Shown: positions 18,045 to 25,727 of the stretch, one piece after another
Numbering within the stretch: position 1 is the stretch's first letter
Layout of the letters: every line of letters begins with the position of its first letter
Assembly (NCBI GenBank): GCA_964619055.1
Contig: CAZUDB010000030.1
Location: 1-40,767, forward strand
DNA from: CAYVUM01 sp964619055
Lineage (GTDB): Bacteria > Pseudomonadota > Alphaproteobacteria > Rhodospirillales > Defluviicoccaceae
DNA length: 40,767 nt
Direction: 5' to 3'
Position numbers and translations under genes: made by a program
Notes under the pieces: model-generated
Told to the model about the DNA's origin: nothing
The model's input: the letters and a program-made list of their open reading frames with translations, nothing else
The model's database searches: none

Positions 18045-18067
18045 GGCTGAATTCCTCGGAGTGGTTC

Positions 18068-20413
18068 CTAGGGTTCGGTGCGAGCTGACTGAAGGGCTCG
18101 CCAAATGGCTTCCGGCGTTGCCGGCATATCCACGTGATGAACCCCGAGTGGCGCCAGGGCGTCAACAACTGCGTTGATGACGGCCGGACAGGCGGCCACC
18201 GCACCGGCTTCACCGGCGCCCTTCACCCCGAGCGGATTGGTCGCGCACGGCACTGGATGAAACGAGATATCGAGGCTCGGCAAATCGACCGCCTGCGGTG
18301 CAGCATATGCCGCAAAGGACGTTGCGATGGGCAAGGCGGTTTCGGACTCATAAGCCGCCTGCTCCATCAGCGCCTGCCCGATCCCCTGCGCGACGCCGCC
18401 GGCGATTTGGCCGACGAGGAGAAGCGGATTGATCACCGTTCCAAAATCATCGACCACCGTGTAGCGCAGGATCTCGACGTCACCAGTCTCCGGGTCCACC
18501 TCCACTTCGCAGGCGTGGCAACCGTTGGGAAACGTCGAGGCGGAGAGGGCATAGGTGCCGACGCCTTCAAGTGTCTTGCCAGACGCAGAGAAGCAATCAT
18601 CGGAAGAGTAATCCTGCGGATCCCGAGCTATCGCGGCGAGATCGAGAGCGCCCAGTGACTGCCCAGTCTGTCCGATTCGAAATCGCCCGTCAGCGAACAC
18701 GACGTCATCGGGGTCAGCCTGAAACGCGCGCGCTGCCAAGGTGCGGCCTTTGTCGATAACGGCGTCCACAGCCGCCAAAATGGCACCACCAGCGACAGTC
18801 AGGGTGCGGGACCCCGCTGATCCTCGGCCGGTTAGCACCAGGTCGGTATCGCCTTGGCGGACAACGATGCTGCTGAAGGGAATTCCGAGACCGTCCGCAA
18901 CGACTTGAGCAAATGCCGTTTCATGGCCCTGCCCCGTCGATTGGGTCCCAACCAGAAGCTCAACAGTACCGTTGTTGAGAAAGCGCAGCGTCACGGTCTC
19001 ATCACCGTAACCGCAGACCTCTACGTAGTAGGACAGCCCGAACCCACGGCACCGGCCGCGGGCTTCGGATTGCGCCCGACGCATCCCGAACCCGGCGCGA
19101 TCGGCGCGAACCATTGTTTCTTCAAGGATGGTAGGGAAATCCCCGGAGTCGAACAGTTTGCCCGTTGCGGTCCGATACGGCATCTGGTTCGGTTGCACTA
19201 GGTTACGATGGCGAATTTCTTCTGGAGTCATGCTGAACCGGCGCGCAGCCGTGTCCATGATCCGCTCGATCGCGTATGTGGCCTCCGGCCGACCCGCACC
19301 ACGATAGGCATCCACCGGCGTTGTATTCGTATAGATTCCTTGGCACTCGGCATAGAGTAATGGAATGTCATAGGCACCAGGCAACATACCACCGGTAGAC
19401 ATGGCGGCGTTGGCCGGCGCATAGGCGCTCAAGTACGCTCCCATATCGGCCCTGGACCGACAACGAAGCGCCAGAATCCGTCCATCGCGGCTGAATGCGG
19501 CATCAATGGCATTTTCCTGGGCCCGTCCGTGGGTGTCGGCCACGAACGCTTCGGCGCGGCTGCCAACCCACTTCACGGGTCGCCCAAGCCGACGCGCAGC
19601 CCACAGAACCAGCGCTTCCTCCGGATAATGAAACAGCTTCGAGCCGAAGCCGCCGCCCACATCACCGACAACGACACGAACGCTGTCTGCCGGCACACCG
19701 AGTGTCGATTTTGCGAGCTGTGATTTGATGTGATGCGCGCCTTGGGTGCCGGTGTACAGCGTATAGCGATTCGTCTCCGGATCGAACGTGCCAAGGACAC
19801 TCCGGGGTTCCAGCGCGCACGGCACAACCCGGTTGTTGACCAGATCCAAGGATACAACGTAGGCGGCGCCGGCAAACACGTTATCCACGGCGCCAAGATC
19901 GCCAATCTGCCAGTGAAACGCTACGTTGCCCGGCGCGTCGGGCCAAAGCTCGGGCGCTTCTGAGGCTATAGCCTCAATCATCGTGCCCACGGCCGGAAGC
20001 GGACGGTAGTCTACAACAACGAGGTCGGCGGCATCCTGCGCGAGACGGCACGTATCCGCAACGACAACGGCGACGGGCTCACCGACAAACCGAACGCGAT
20101 CGCGTGCTAGAACCCGGCGACCGGGACTGGGCAGACGCCTCCCTGATCGGTCGTAAACCGGGACCCCACAGGGTATATCACCGATGCCAGACGCGAGCAG
20201 GTCCGCAGCAGTGATCACGGCCAGGACGCCTGGCAGCGCCAATGCCGCCGATGGGTCGATCGCGCCGATCGCCGCATGGGCGAGTGGCGGGCGCAGAACC
20301 ATTGCGTGGACTTCGTCCGCCAACACGCGATCGGCCACAAACACGCCGGTTCCGGTAAGCAGCCGCATATCTTCTGCGCGGGTCACGGGCTGTCCGACGC
20401 CAAATGCTCCCAT
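18068..20413 (-). CDS. Orphan molybdenum hydroxylase large subunit, form II CoxL-like
   Basis: A xanthine-dehydrogenase-family molybdopterin-binding subunit of 781 residues. Visible motifs are GGGFGSK (253-259), the active-site loop AYRGAGR (369-375), GTQSTGQGHETAFAQ and the catalytic-glutamate segment GVKGAGEAG near the C-terminus. AYRGAGR marks the form II group; true aerobic CO dehydrogenase (form I) has AYRCSFR, so CO oxidation should not be assumed. The usual partners, a 2Fe-2S small subunit and an FAD medium subunit, are absent from the window. It begins 52 bp after the AMMECR1/Memo gene on the same strand. The substrate is unknown; the conserved Glu suggests an active hydroxylase. Confidence 0.88.
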   Translation of the reverse strand: MGAFGVGQPVTRAEDMRLLTGTGVFVADRVLADEVHAMVLRPPLAHAAIGAIDPSAALALPGVLAVITAADLLASGIGDIPCGVPVYDRSGRRLPSPGRRVLARDRVRFVGEPVAVVVADTCRLAQDAADLVVVDYRPLPAVGTMIEAIASEAPELWPDAPGNVAFHWQIGDLGAVDNVFAGAAYVVSLDLVNNRVVPCALEPRSVLGTFDPETNRYTLYTGTQGAHHIKSQLAKSTLGVPADSVRVVVGDVGGGFGSKLFHYPEEALVLWAARRLGRPVKWVGSRAEAFVADTHGRAQENAIDAAFSRDGRILALRCRSRADMGAYLSAYAPANAAMSTGGMLPGAYDIPLLYAECQGIYTNTTPVDAYRGAGRPEATYAIERIMDTAARRFSMTPEEIRHRNLVQPNQMPYRTATGKLFDSGDFPTILEETMVRADRAGFGMRRAQSEARGRCRGFGLSYYVEVCGYGDETVTLRFLNNGTVELLVGTQSTGQGHETAFAQVVADGLGIPFSSIVVRQGDTDLVLTGRGSAGSRTLTVAGGAILAAVDAVIDKGRTLAARAFQADPDDVVFADGRFRIGQTGQSLGALDLAAIARDPQDYSSDDCFSASGKTLEGVGTYALSASTFPNGCHACEVEVDPETGDVEILRYTVVDDFGTVINPLLLVGQIAGGVAQGIGQALMEQAAYESETALPIATSFAAYAAPQAVDLPSLDISFHPVPCATNPLGVKGAGEAGAVAACPAVINAVVDALAPLGVHHVDMPATPEAIWRALQSARTEP

Positions 20414-20465
20414 CCTTGCGCTTCCTTCTGCCGACGGGTTACGCTCGACCGCAATCCGCCAATGT

Positions 20466-21926
20466 TCACGTCCAAAGTGCGTTCGGATGTTGCAAAGCTT
20501 CGGATTTAACGGAAAGTGCTACGAACCGCCAAGCTCGCGTATCTTCACTCCAGTGCGCCTCCGGCAGGCCCGCCTTTCTCATCAGCAACGAAAGAAAATC
20601 CGTGGGTTTCGGAACCTGATCCCACACCTGCGGCAAGAACAGGCTACGCACGCCCGCGCTTTCGATAGCAATGCCGTCAACTCCGACTCGCAGTTGAGCG
20701 ATCAGATCGTTCCGGCTCCGAAATCGGATCTTCTCCCGGGGGCTCAACACCGAAACCGACACGTTGAGCCCATCTCGTTCCGCCCACGTTAATGGTGGAA
20801 AGCGGCGGTCCTTCACGGCGGCGGCGGCGGCATTGACGATGACGTCCACCGCAAGCGGACGATGGGCCTCCGGAGATCCGATGCAGCCACGCAAGTGCCC
20901 ATGACGACGCAAAGTTACAAAGCTGGCCCCCAGGCGTCGCAACTCGTCGGGGTACTTGCTCGGATCATAAGCTATCGGAGGGCCGCCTCGAACGCGTTGC
21001 TTTATCGACGCGGCAGCCAACTGAATTAGGGTGGTCCCAAACTTGTCGAGCAGCGCGCGTGTTTGCGCAACGAAGGGGCTCTCTCCGGCCGCGTCGGTGG
21101 ACGACACGAGAGTCGCAGCTGACTGGTGGGGTTCGACAACCATCCAAGCGCCGTATCCGACAACGCGGCGCTTGTCGCCTGCGGTATCACCAGAGTTTCG
21201 CAAGTCCAGCGTCTTCACCACCATTTGGCGCTGTTTAGCGAGGGTGAGGAGCCCCGCTAATGGGTACCGTCCGCACGCGTGCTGAATGCTGATGCGCACT
21301 GGATCGAGCGCCTCGATCGCCTTGCAGGTGGCTTCGTCGACCCGACGCGCGGCTTCATAGTCCAGGTAATGGCTCAAGTCCGATGAGAGGACGATCCGCG
21401 TTTCGTCGCCTCCCCACAATCGATCAAGGACCTCGGCAACAGCGTCCGCTTTGGCGCGGCCGACGACAAGAGGCACGATCGCCGCCTGAGGGAACAGGTG
21501 CTGCAAAAAGGGCAAATGGACCTCCAGACTGTGCTCCTCGGCATGGGCCACATCGGAGGTGCAGACGTGTTCGAGTTCCGACGCACAGTCGCGGCCATCG
21601 GCGTCAACGGGGACCCGTCCCAGCGGCGTCTCAAAGCTGTCCGCGCTCGATAACGCCAGCCCATCAACCGGCACTCGGTGACAGGGCCCCAGTAAGATAA
21701 CGCGACGGACTTGCCCGGCGACGGGTTGCCAACGGGCATAGGCGGTGGCGGCGACCTCGCCCGAATAGACGAAACCGGCATGCGGCGCGATAATCGCTTT
21801 GGGCGTTGGATTGGTAGGAACACTGCCCGCCTGGTCGAGCAAGGTCCGAACCAAATCGTCTAACTGTCGCGGGCTGCCAGGGTAGAACCGGCCCGCCACC
21901 GCGGCCGGACGCACGGAGATCGTCAT
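20466..21926 (-). CDS. amrB/amrA: AmmeMemoRadiSam protein B + protein A fusion (Memo-AMMECR1)
   Basis: One polypeptide (486 residues) joins two conserved domains of unknown function. Residues ~5-265 are a Memo-like domain with the metal-ligand set APHAGFVYSG (His), LLGPCHR (His) and HACGRYPLAG (Cys), plus EEHSLEVHLPF and SSDLSHYLDY. Residues ~300-480 are an AMMECR1 domain with the signature LRGCIGS. In many bacteria and archaea these occur as separate AmmeMemoRadiSam proteins next to a radical SAM enzyme, here the divergent gene at 22046. The ATG at 21926 has GGAG 8 bases upstream; a frame from 21956 is open but lacks a ribosome site. The biochemical role is not established for bacteria. Confidence 0.92.
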   Translation of the reverse strand: MTISVRPAAVAGRFYPGSPRQLDDLVRTLLDQAGSVPTNPTPKAIIAPHAGFVYSGEVAATAYARWQPVAGQVRRVILLGPCHRVPVDGLALSSADSFETPLGRVPVDADGRDCASELEHVCTSDVAHAEEHSLEVHLPFLQHLFPQAAIVPLVVGRAKADAVAEVLDRLWGGDETRIVLSSDLSHYLDYEAARRVDEATCKAIEALDPVRISIQHACGRYPLAGLLTLAKQRQMVVKTLDLRNSGDTAGDKRRVVGYGAWMVVEPHQSAATLVSSTDAAGESPFVAQTRALLDKFGTTLIQLAAASIKQRVRGGPPIAYDPSKYPDELRRLGASFVTLRRHGHLRGCIGSPEAHRPLAVDVIVNAAAAAVKDRRFPPLTWAERDGLNVSVSVLSPREKIRFRSRNDLIAQLRVGVDGIAIESAGVRSLFLPQVWDQVPKPTDFLSLLMRKAGLPEAHWSEDTRAWRFVALSVKSEALQHPNALWT

Positions 21927-21933
21927 GGCCATT

Positions 21934-21948
21934 GCTCCCGGCGGGAGC
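21934..21948 (-). promoter_or_regulatory. Hairpin masking the ribosome site of the Memo-AMMECR1 gene
   Basis: GCTCCCG-G-CGGGAGC is a 7-1-7 inverted repeat whose 3' arm on the mRNA contains the GGGAG ribosome-binding site for the ATG at 21926. Folding would hide that site, suggesting translational control or coupling to a short upstream frame. Confidence 0.4.
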
Positions 21949-21981
21949 CTCCTCATACCGTCTCAATCAGACCAGATCATA

Positions 21982-21987
21982 ATTATA
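21982..21987 (-). promoter_or_regulatory. Candidate -10 for the Memo-AMMECR1 gene
   Basis: A perfect minus-strand TATAAT in the 120-bp divergent region between this gene and the radical SAM gene. No good -35 is found at 16-18 bp, so an activator or an alternative element may be involved. Confidence 0.3.
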
Positions 21988-22045
21988 TTGGCATGGTAAC
22001 GTCGTAAAACCGCCTGCTCGAAATCCAGCCAACGGTGTTAGCACC

Positions 22046-23197
22046 ATGATCGTCGACCTCAGCATGACAGATCCCGAACCGTTACCTGAGACGGCACACA
22101 TGGCCACCAAGCACCCGGGACGCCATTGGCACCGATTGGCTGACGGTCGCATCCAGTGTGACGTCTGCCCACGCTTTTGCAAACTTGGAGAAGGTCAACG
22201 CGGTCTCTGCTTTGTCCGCGCCAGGCACAATGATCGTATATCTCTGACAACATACGGCCGGTCCAGTGGCTTCTGCATCGATCCGGTGGAGAAAAAGCCG
22301 CTCAATCACTTTCTGCCTGGCTCGCCCGTGCTCTCGTTCGGGACAGCCGGCTGTAATTTGACGTGCAAGTTCTGCCAAAACTGGGACATCTCCAAATCCC
22401 GCGAGATGGATCGGCTGATGGCGGAAGCGAGCCCGGAGGCCATCGCCGATGCCGCGGCCCGGTCTGGATGCCGGTCCGTCGCCTTTACGTACAACGACCC
22501 TGTGATCTTCCTGGAATACGCCGTGGATACGGCGAAGGCCTGCCGCGATCGCGGGTTGAAAACCGTGGCCGTAACCGCCGGATACGTCACCCGCGTAGCA
22601 GCCGAAGATTTCTTCGGTCACATGGATGCGGCCAACGTCGATCTGAAGGGCTTTACGGAAGGCTTCTACGGGCGGCTGTGCACCGGTCAGTTATCAACGG
22701 TGCTCAACACCCTGGAATACTTGGTTCACGAAACGGGCGTGTGGGTCGAGATCACGACGCTTCTGATCCCGGGCGAAAACGACAGCGACGCCGAGGTTGC
22801 CGCGCTGTGCCGATGGATTGTGCAGCACCTCGGCCGCCATGTTCCGCTCCACTTCACCGCTTTTCACCCCGATTGGAAAATGACCAATAAGCCACGAACG
22901 CCGGCATCGACGCTGTCAAGGGCTCGTCAGATCGGCCTCGAGGCAGGGCTTTGGCACGTCTACACGGGCAACGTTCATGATCGGGATGGCGGAGCGACGA
23001 GATGCACTGGATGCAGACGCACCGTCATTACACGCGACTGGTACGAACTCCACGACTACGCCGTCACCGATGAGGGGCATTGCGAGTATTGCGGAACCAA
23101 GATTGCGGGCGTGTTTGATGGTCCCGCCGGTCACTGGGGCCGCAAACGCCGGCCGATTTCGCTCGGATCGGCAACGATGGGGGCGAAGCGTCGCTGA
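22046..23197 (+). CDS. amrS: AmmeMemoRadiSam system radical SAM enzyme
   Basis: A 383-residue radical SAM protein with the cluster motif GCNLTCKFCQNWD (C103, C107, C110). It also has a cysteine-rich N-terminal segment (C38, C41, C45, C55) and a C-terminal rubredoxin-like zinc ribbon (CTGC...CEYC). It resembles pyruvate-formate-lyase-activating-type enzymes, but no glycyl-radical enzyme is nearby. Proteins of this type co-occur with Memo and AMMECR1, here fused and divergent at 20466-21926. The substrate is unknown. The start is uncertain: ATGs at 22046, 22064 and 22100 are in frame and none has a strong ribosome site; the last leaves HPGRHWHRLADGR as the N-terminus and may be the real one. 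Confidence 0.92.
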   Translation: MIVDLSMTDPEPLPETAHMATKHPGRHWHRLADGRIQCDVCPRFCKLGEGQRGLCFVRARHNDRISLTTYGRSSGFCIDPVEKKPLNHFLPGSPVLSFGTAGCNLTCKFCQNWDISKSREMDRLMAEASPEAIADAAARSGCRSVAFTYNDPVIFLEYAVDTAKACRDRGLKTVAVTAGYVTRVAAEDFFGHMDAANVDLKGFTEGFYGRLCTGQLSTVLNTLEYLVHETGVWVEITTLLIPGENDSDAEVAALCRWIVQHLGRHVPLHFTAFHPDWKMTNKPRTPASTLSRARQIGLEAGLWHVYTGNVHDRDGGATRCTGCRRTVITRDWYELHDYAVTDEGHCEYCGTKIAGVFDGPAGHWGRKRRPISLGSATMGAKRR

Positions 23198-23560
23198 GCG
23201 TGTCGGCAACGCCCCCGTCATTCCATGACCGCTCCATTGGATGGCCGGCGAGACCGGATCTGTATCCACTTGCAAGGTCTTGACCCGGCGTTCGCGAAGC
23301 GACGTCAAAGCCTTATTTGCCAAGCGGCTCGGACGCTTGCCTTTTCCGCCACGACTTCGCATAAACGGGAACAAGCACTCATATAAAACAGACGATCCTG
23401 GGGAGGAACGTCCGTCATGCTTGACGTCGATATAGCTATAACGCGGGCGAGCGTGCCGTCGCGTCCCGACCCGTGCGGCCCGGTGCCAAGTGCTATCGCC
23501 GAGCCACGAAATCGTTCCGCCGAAATCAGTTGCAGCTTAAGGGGAAGAGGGTAAATCGTT
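23198..23560. other. 363-bp gene-free region upstream of pgk
   Basis: No convincing gene. A long imperfect hairpin covers 23269-23324 (CTTGCAAGG...; GTCTTGAC against GTCAAAGC; GC-rich tip CGTTCGCGAAGCG). A possible sigma-70 promoter, TTGCCT-17-CATAAA, lies at 23337-23365. A 45-codon frame (23418-23555) follows a GGGGAGG but has no recognisable content. The length is compatible with a small RNA or a long pgk leader. Confidence 0.4.
23337..23365 (+). promoter_or_regulatory. Candidate pgk promoter
   Basis: TTGCCT (23337-23342), a 17-bp spacer and CATAAA (23360-23365), each 4/6 to the sigma-70 consensus. It would give an mRNA leader of about 190 nt before pgk. Confidence 0.3.
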
Positions 23561-24754
23561 ATGACCACGTTCCGCACCATTGATGACCTGGACGTCGACG
23601 GCAAGCGCGTGCTTGTTCGGGCCGACCTGAACGTCCCGATGAAGGACGGCGCGGTAACCAACACCACGCGGATTGACCGAACTGTCCCGACGCTGCTTGA
23701 ACTGGCCGATAAGGGCGCCAAAGTGATCGTCCTCAGCCACCTCGGTCGCCCGAAAGGCCAGAAAAATCTGGAGTTCACGTTGCGGCCCGTTGCGGAAGCC
23801 CTTGCCAAGAGTGCAGGACGGCCGGTGGCGTTCGGAACCGACTGCATCGGCCCGGATGCCAAAGCCGTTGTAGACGCCATGAAGGACGGCGACATCGCCA
23901 TGCTCGAGAACGTGCGCTTCTATGCCGAGGAAGAGAAAAATGATAACGGCTTCGCGCGTCAGCTGGCGGAAAACGGAGATATCCTCATCAGCGATGCCTT
24001 CTCCTGCTCCCATCGCGCCCATGCCTCCGTTGAGGCTCTGGCGCATATTCTACCTTCCGCGGCAGGCCGGCTGATGCAGGAAGAACTGGAAGCCCTCGAA
24101 GGCGCCCTCGAAAGCCCGAAACATCCGGTCGCTGCCGTCGTCGGCGGTGCGAAAATTTCCACCAAGCTAGATGTCCTCGGCAACCTGACCAGCAAGGTTG
24201 ACCAGATCATTATCGGCGGGGCCATGGCCAACACCTTCCTCGCCGCAAAGGGCGTGAATGTGGGCAAGTCGCTCTGTGAGCATGACATGGCAGAGAGCGC
24301 CCGAGAGATTATGTCCAAGGCGGAAGCCGCCGGATGCGAAATCGTTCTGCCGACCGATGCCGTTGTCGCCGCCGAGTTCGCGGAAGGTGCTGCGTCGACG
24401 ACCGTGCCCATCGATGCGGTACCGTCGGATCAGATGATCCTGGACGTAGGTCCTCAGTCCACGGCCGGGCTCAAATCGCGCTTGTCCGGTCTGAAAACGA
24501 TTTTGTGGAATGGCCCGCTGGGCGCGTTTGAGGTGAAGCCGTTCGACGCAGCAACCAATGCGGTCGCCCAGGAGGCCGCAAGCCTTACCAAGAGCGGCAG
24601 TCTTCTCAGCGTCGCCGGCGGTGGAGACACTGTGTCCGCGCTGAAGAATGCGGGGGTCGGGAGCGATTTCTCCTATGTGTCCACGGCAGGCGGAGCGTTC
24701 TTGGAATGGCTCGAGGGCAAAACGCTTCCAGGCGTGGCCGTCCTTCGCAAGTAG
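23561..24754 (+). CDS. pgk: Phosphoglycerate kinase
   Basis: Pgk interconverts 1,3-bisphosphoglycerate + ADP and 3-phosphoglycerate + ATP in glycolysis and gluconeogenesis. The 397-residue protein has the classic motifs: RVLVRADLNVPM (~15-26), VIVLSHLGRPKG, MLENVRFY, the hinge region GGAKISTKLDVL, and the nucleotide-binding WNGPLGAFE and SVAGGGDTVSALK. The length is normal and the ATG follows GAGGG. Unlike many alphaproteobacteria, no gap or tkt lies directly upstream and no fba directly downstream within the window, so this pgk appears detached from the usual glycolytic cluster. Confidence 0.97.
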   Translation: MTTFRTIDDLDVDGKRVLVRADLNVPMKDGAVTNTTRIDRTVPTLLELADKGAKVIVLSHLGRPKGQKNLEFTLRPVAEALAKSAGRPVAFGTDCIGPDAKAVVDAMKDGDIAMLENVRFYAEEEKNDNGFARQLAENGDILISDAFSCSHRAHASVEALAHILPSAAGRLMQEELEALEGALESPKHPVAAVVGGAKISTKLDVLGNLTSKVDQIIIGGAMANTFLAAKGVNVGKSLCEHDMAESAREIMSKAEAAGCEIVLPTDAVVAAEFAEGAASTTVPIDAVPSDQMILDVGPQSTAGLKSRLSGLKTILWNGPLGAFEVKPFDAATNAVAQEAASLTKSGSLLSVAGGGDTVSALKNAGVGSDFSYVSTAGGAFLEWLEGKTLPGVAVLRK

Positions 24755-24787
24755 TCGACGCCAGCTGTCCGCCGTGAGGATCTCGCT

Positions 24788-24809
24788 GGGCCGCTATTGG
24801 GGTCGGCCC
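24788..24809. terminator. Weak hairpin after pgk
   Basis: GGGCCG and CGGCCC flank a 10-nt loop 34 bp after the pgk stop. There is no U-run, so termination is uncertain; it could also be a processing site between pgk and the Nudix gene. Confidence 0.25.
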
Positions 24810-24864
24810 GGCGCTCTTCCTGTTCGGGGTTGTCCTTAGCGATCCGCGCGGGCACATTGCCTTT

Positions 24865-25386
24865 ATGAGCACGGATAAGCGGGTCGTAGGTCCAACTGTT
24901 CGCAAAATCCCCGACGGAGACAACCGAGCAAGGCTTGTCTGTCCGGACTGTGGATATATCGAATACTCCAACCCCAAGATTGTCATCGGCGCCGTCTGCA
25001 CGTGGCAGGATCGTGTGCTGCTATGCCGGCGCGCGATCGAACCGCGCCTCGGCCGCTGGACGATCCCCGCCGGGTTCATGGAATTGAACGAAACCATGGC
25101 GGCCGGCGCGGCCCGCGAGGTCGCTGAGGAGGCCTGCGCCCAAGTCCGGATCGACGAGTTGCTCGGTATCTACGAGATCCCTTGGATTGGCCAGGTGCAC
25201 GTTGTGTACCGGGCGGCGATGCTAAGCCCGGAGCATGCGGCCGGCGAAGAGAGCCTCGATTCGGCCCTCGTTAGCTGGTCTGACATTCCCTGGGATGAGA
25301 TGGCGTTTCCGAGCGTTGTCTGGGCGCTGGAGCAGGCGCAGCGGAGCGGTGGTCCGTGGCTTCACACGGCAACCCGCGCGGCATAG
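24865..25386 (+). CDS. Nudix hydrolase with N-terminal CxxC element
   Basis: A 173-residue Nudix-family pyrophosphatase. After a polar start comes CPDCGYIEYSNPKIV, half of a zinc-ribbon-like element typical of NudC-like and ADP-ribose pyrophosphatase-like proteins. The Nudix box is GFMELNETMAAGAAREVAEEA (~75-95), with the RExxEE core intact but Ala in place of the last conserved Gly. The substrate (NADH, ADP-ribose or another nucleoside diphosphate derivative) is undetermined. It starts 110 bp after pgk without an evident ribosome site; co-transcription with pgk is possible. Confidence 0.88.
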   Translation: MSTDKRVVGPTVRKIPDGDNRARLVCPDCGYIEYSNPKIVIGAVCTWQDRVLLCRRAIEPRLGRWTIPAGFMELNETMAAGAAREVAEEACAQVRIDELLGIYEIPWIGQVHVVYRAAMLSPEHAAGEESLDSALVSWSDIPWDEMAFPSVVWALEQAQRSGGPWLHTATRAA

Positions 25387-25457
25387 TGCGACCAGACCGA
25401 GCACCAGCTCCTTTCTTGTTTACGCTACCGTAACTGATCCTGGGACAGGATGCGGCC

Positions 25458-25727
25458 ATGACCGATATCACGGCCAACATCGACGACGGACGTAGGTCCG
25501 CAACGGCAAACGAACTCCGGCCGGCGGAGCCACCGCAACCAGTTGAACGAGCACGGCGCGATCCGCCCGGATACGACCGCGCCCGCGAAGTTGAGCGTCG
25601 AGCGCAATTTAGCCGGTTCGATGATCCCACCCTGGAACGCGCCAAAAAACGTCTTGCAGAGTTCTTGTCCGAAGAGCGTGAGGTGCGTGACGGCCTTCCC
25701 GGCCAAATCTTCGACGCACGCGTCTAA
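25458..25727 (+). CDS. Small charged protein of unknown function
   Basis: An 89-residue frame with good codon bias. I do not recognise it. The first half is Pro/Arg/Glu-rich and probably disordered (PAEPPQPVERARRDPPGYDR); the second half (REVERRAQFSRFDDPTLERAKKRLAEFLSEERE) is likely helical, perhaps a coiled coil. There is no signal peptide or TM segment. The ATG is preceded by AGGA about 8 bases upstream. It is 71 bp after the Nudix gene, so it may be the last gene of a pgk-nudix transcript. Overlapping antisense frames look weaker. Confidence 0.55.
   Translation: MTDITANIDDGRRSATANELRPAEPPQPVERARRDPPGYDRAREVERRAQFSRFDDPTLERAKKRLAEFLSEEREVRDGLPGQIFDARV

Noticed and set aside
18068..20413. 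Annotation as aerobic carbon monoxide dehydrogenase
   Set aside because: The active-site loop is form II (AYRGAGR) and the coxS/coxM partners are missing, so CO oxidation is not supported.
20184..20792. A 202-codon plus-strand frame across the coxL/amrBA junction
   Set aside because: Antisense to two strongly supported genes; low-complexity Arg/Pro/Ser product.
23418..23555. A 45-codon frame with GGGGAGG before it, upstream of pgk
   Set aside because: The ribosome site is good, but the product has no clear secondary structure or family and the codon bias is weak. Recorded within the gap instead of as a gene.
23198..23560. 6S RNA in the pgk upstream gap
   Set aside because: Length would suit, but I do not see the long rod with an open central bubble typical of 6S RNA.
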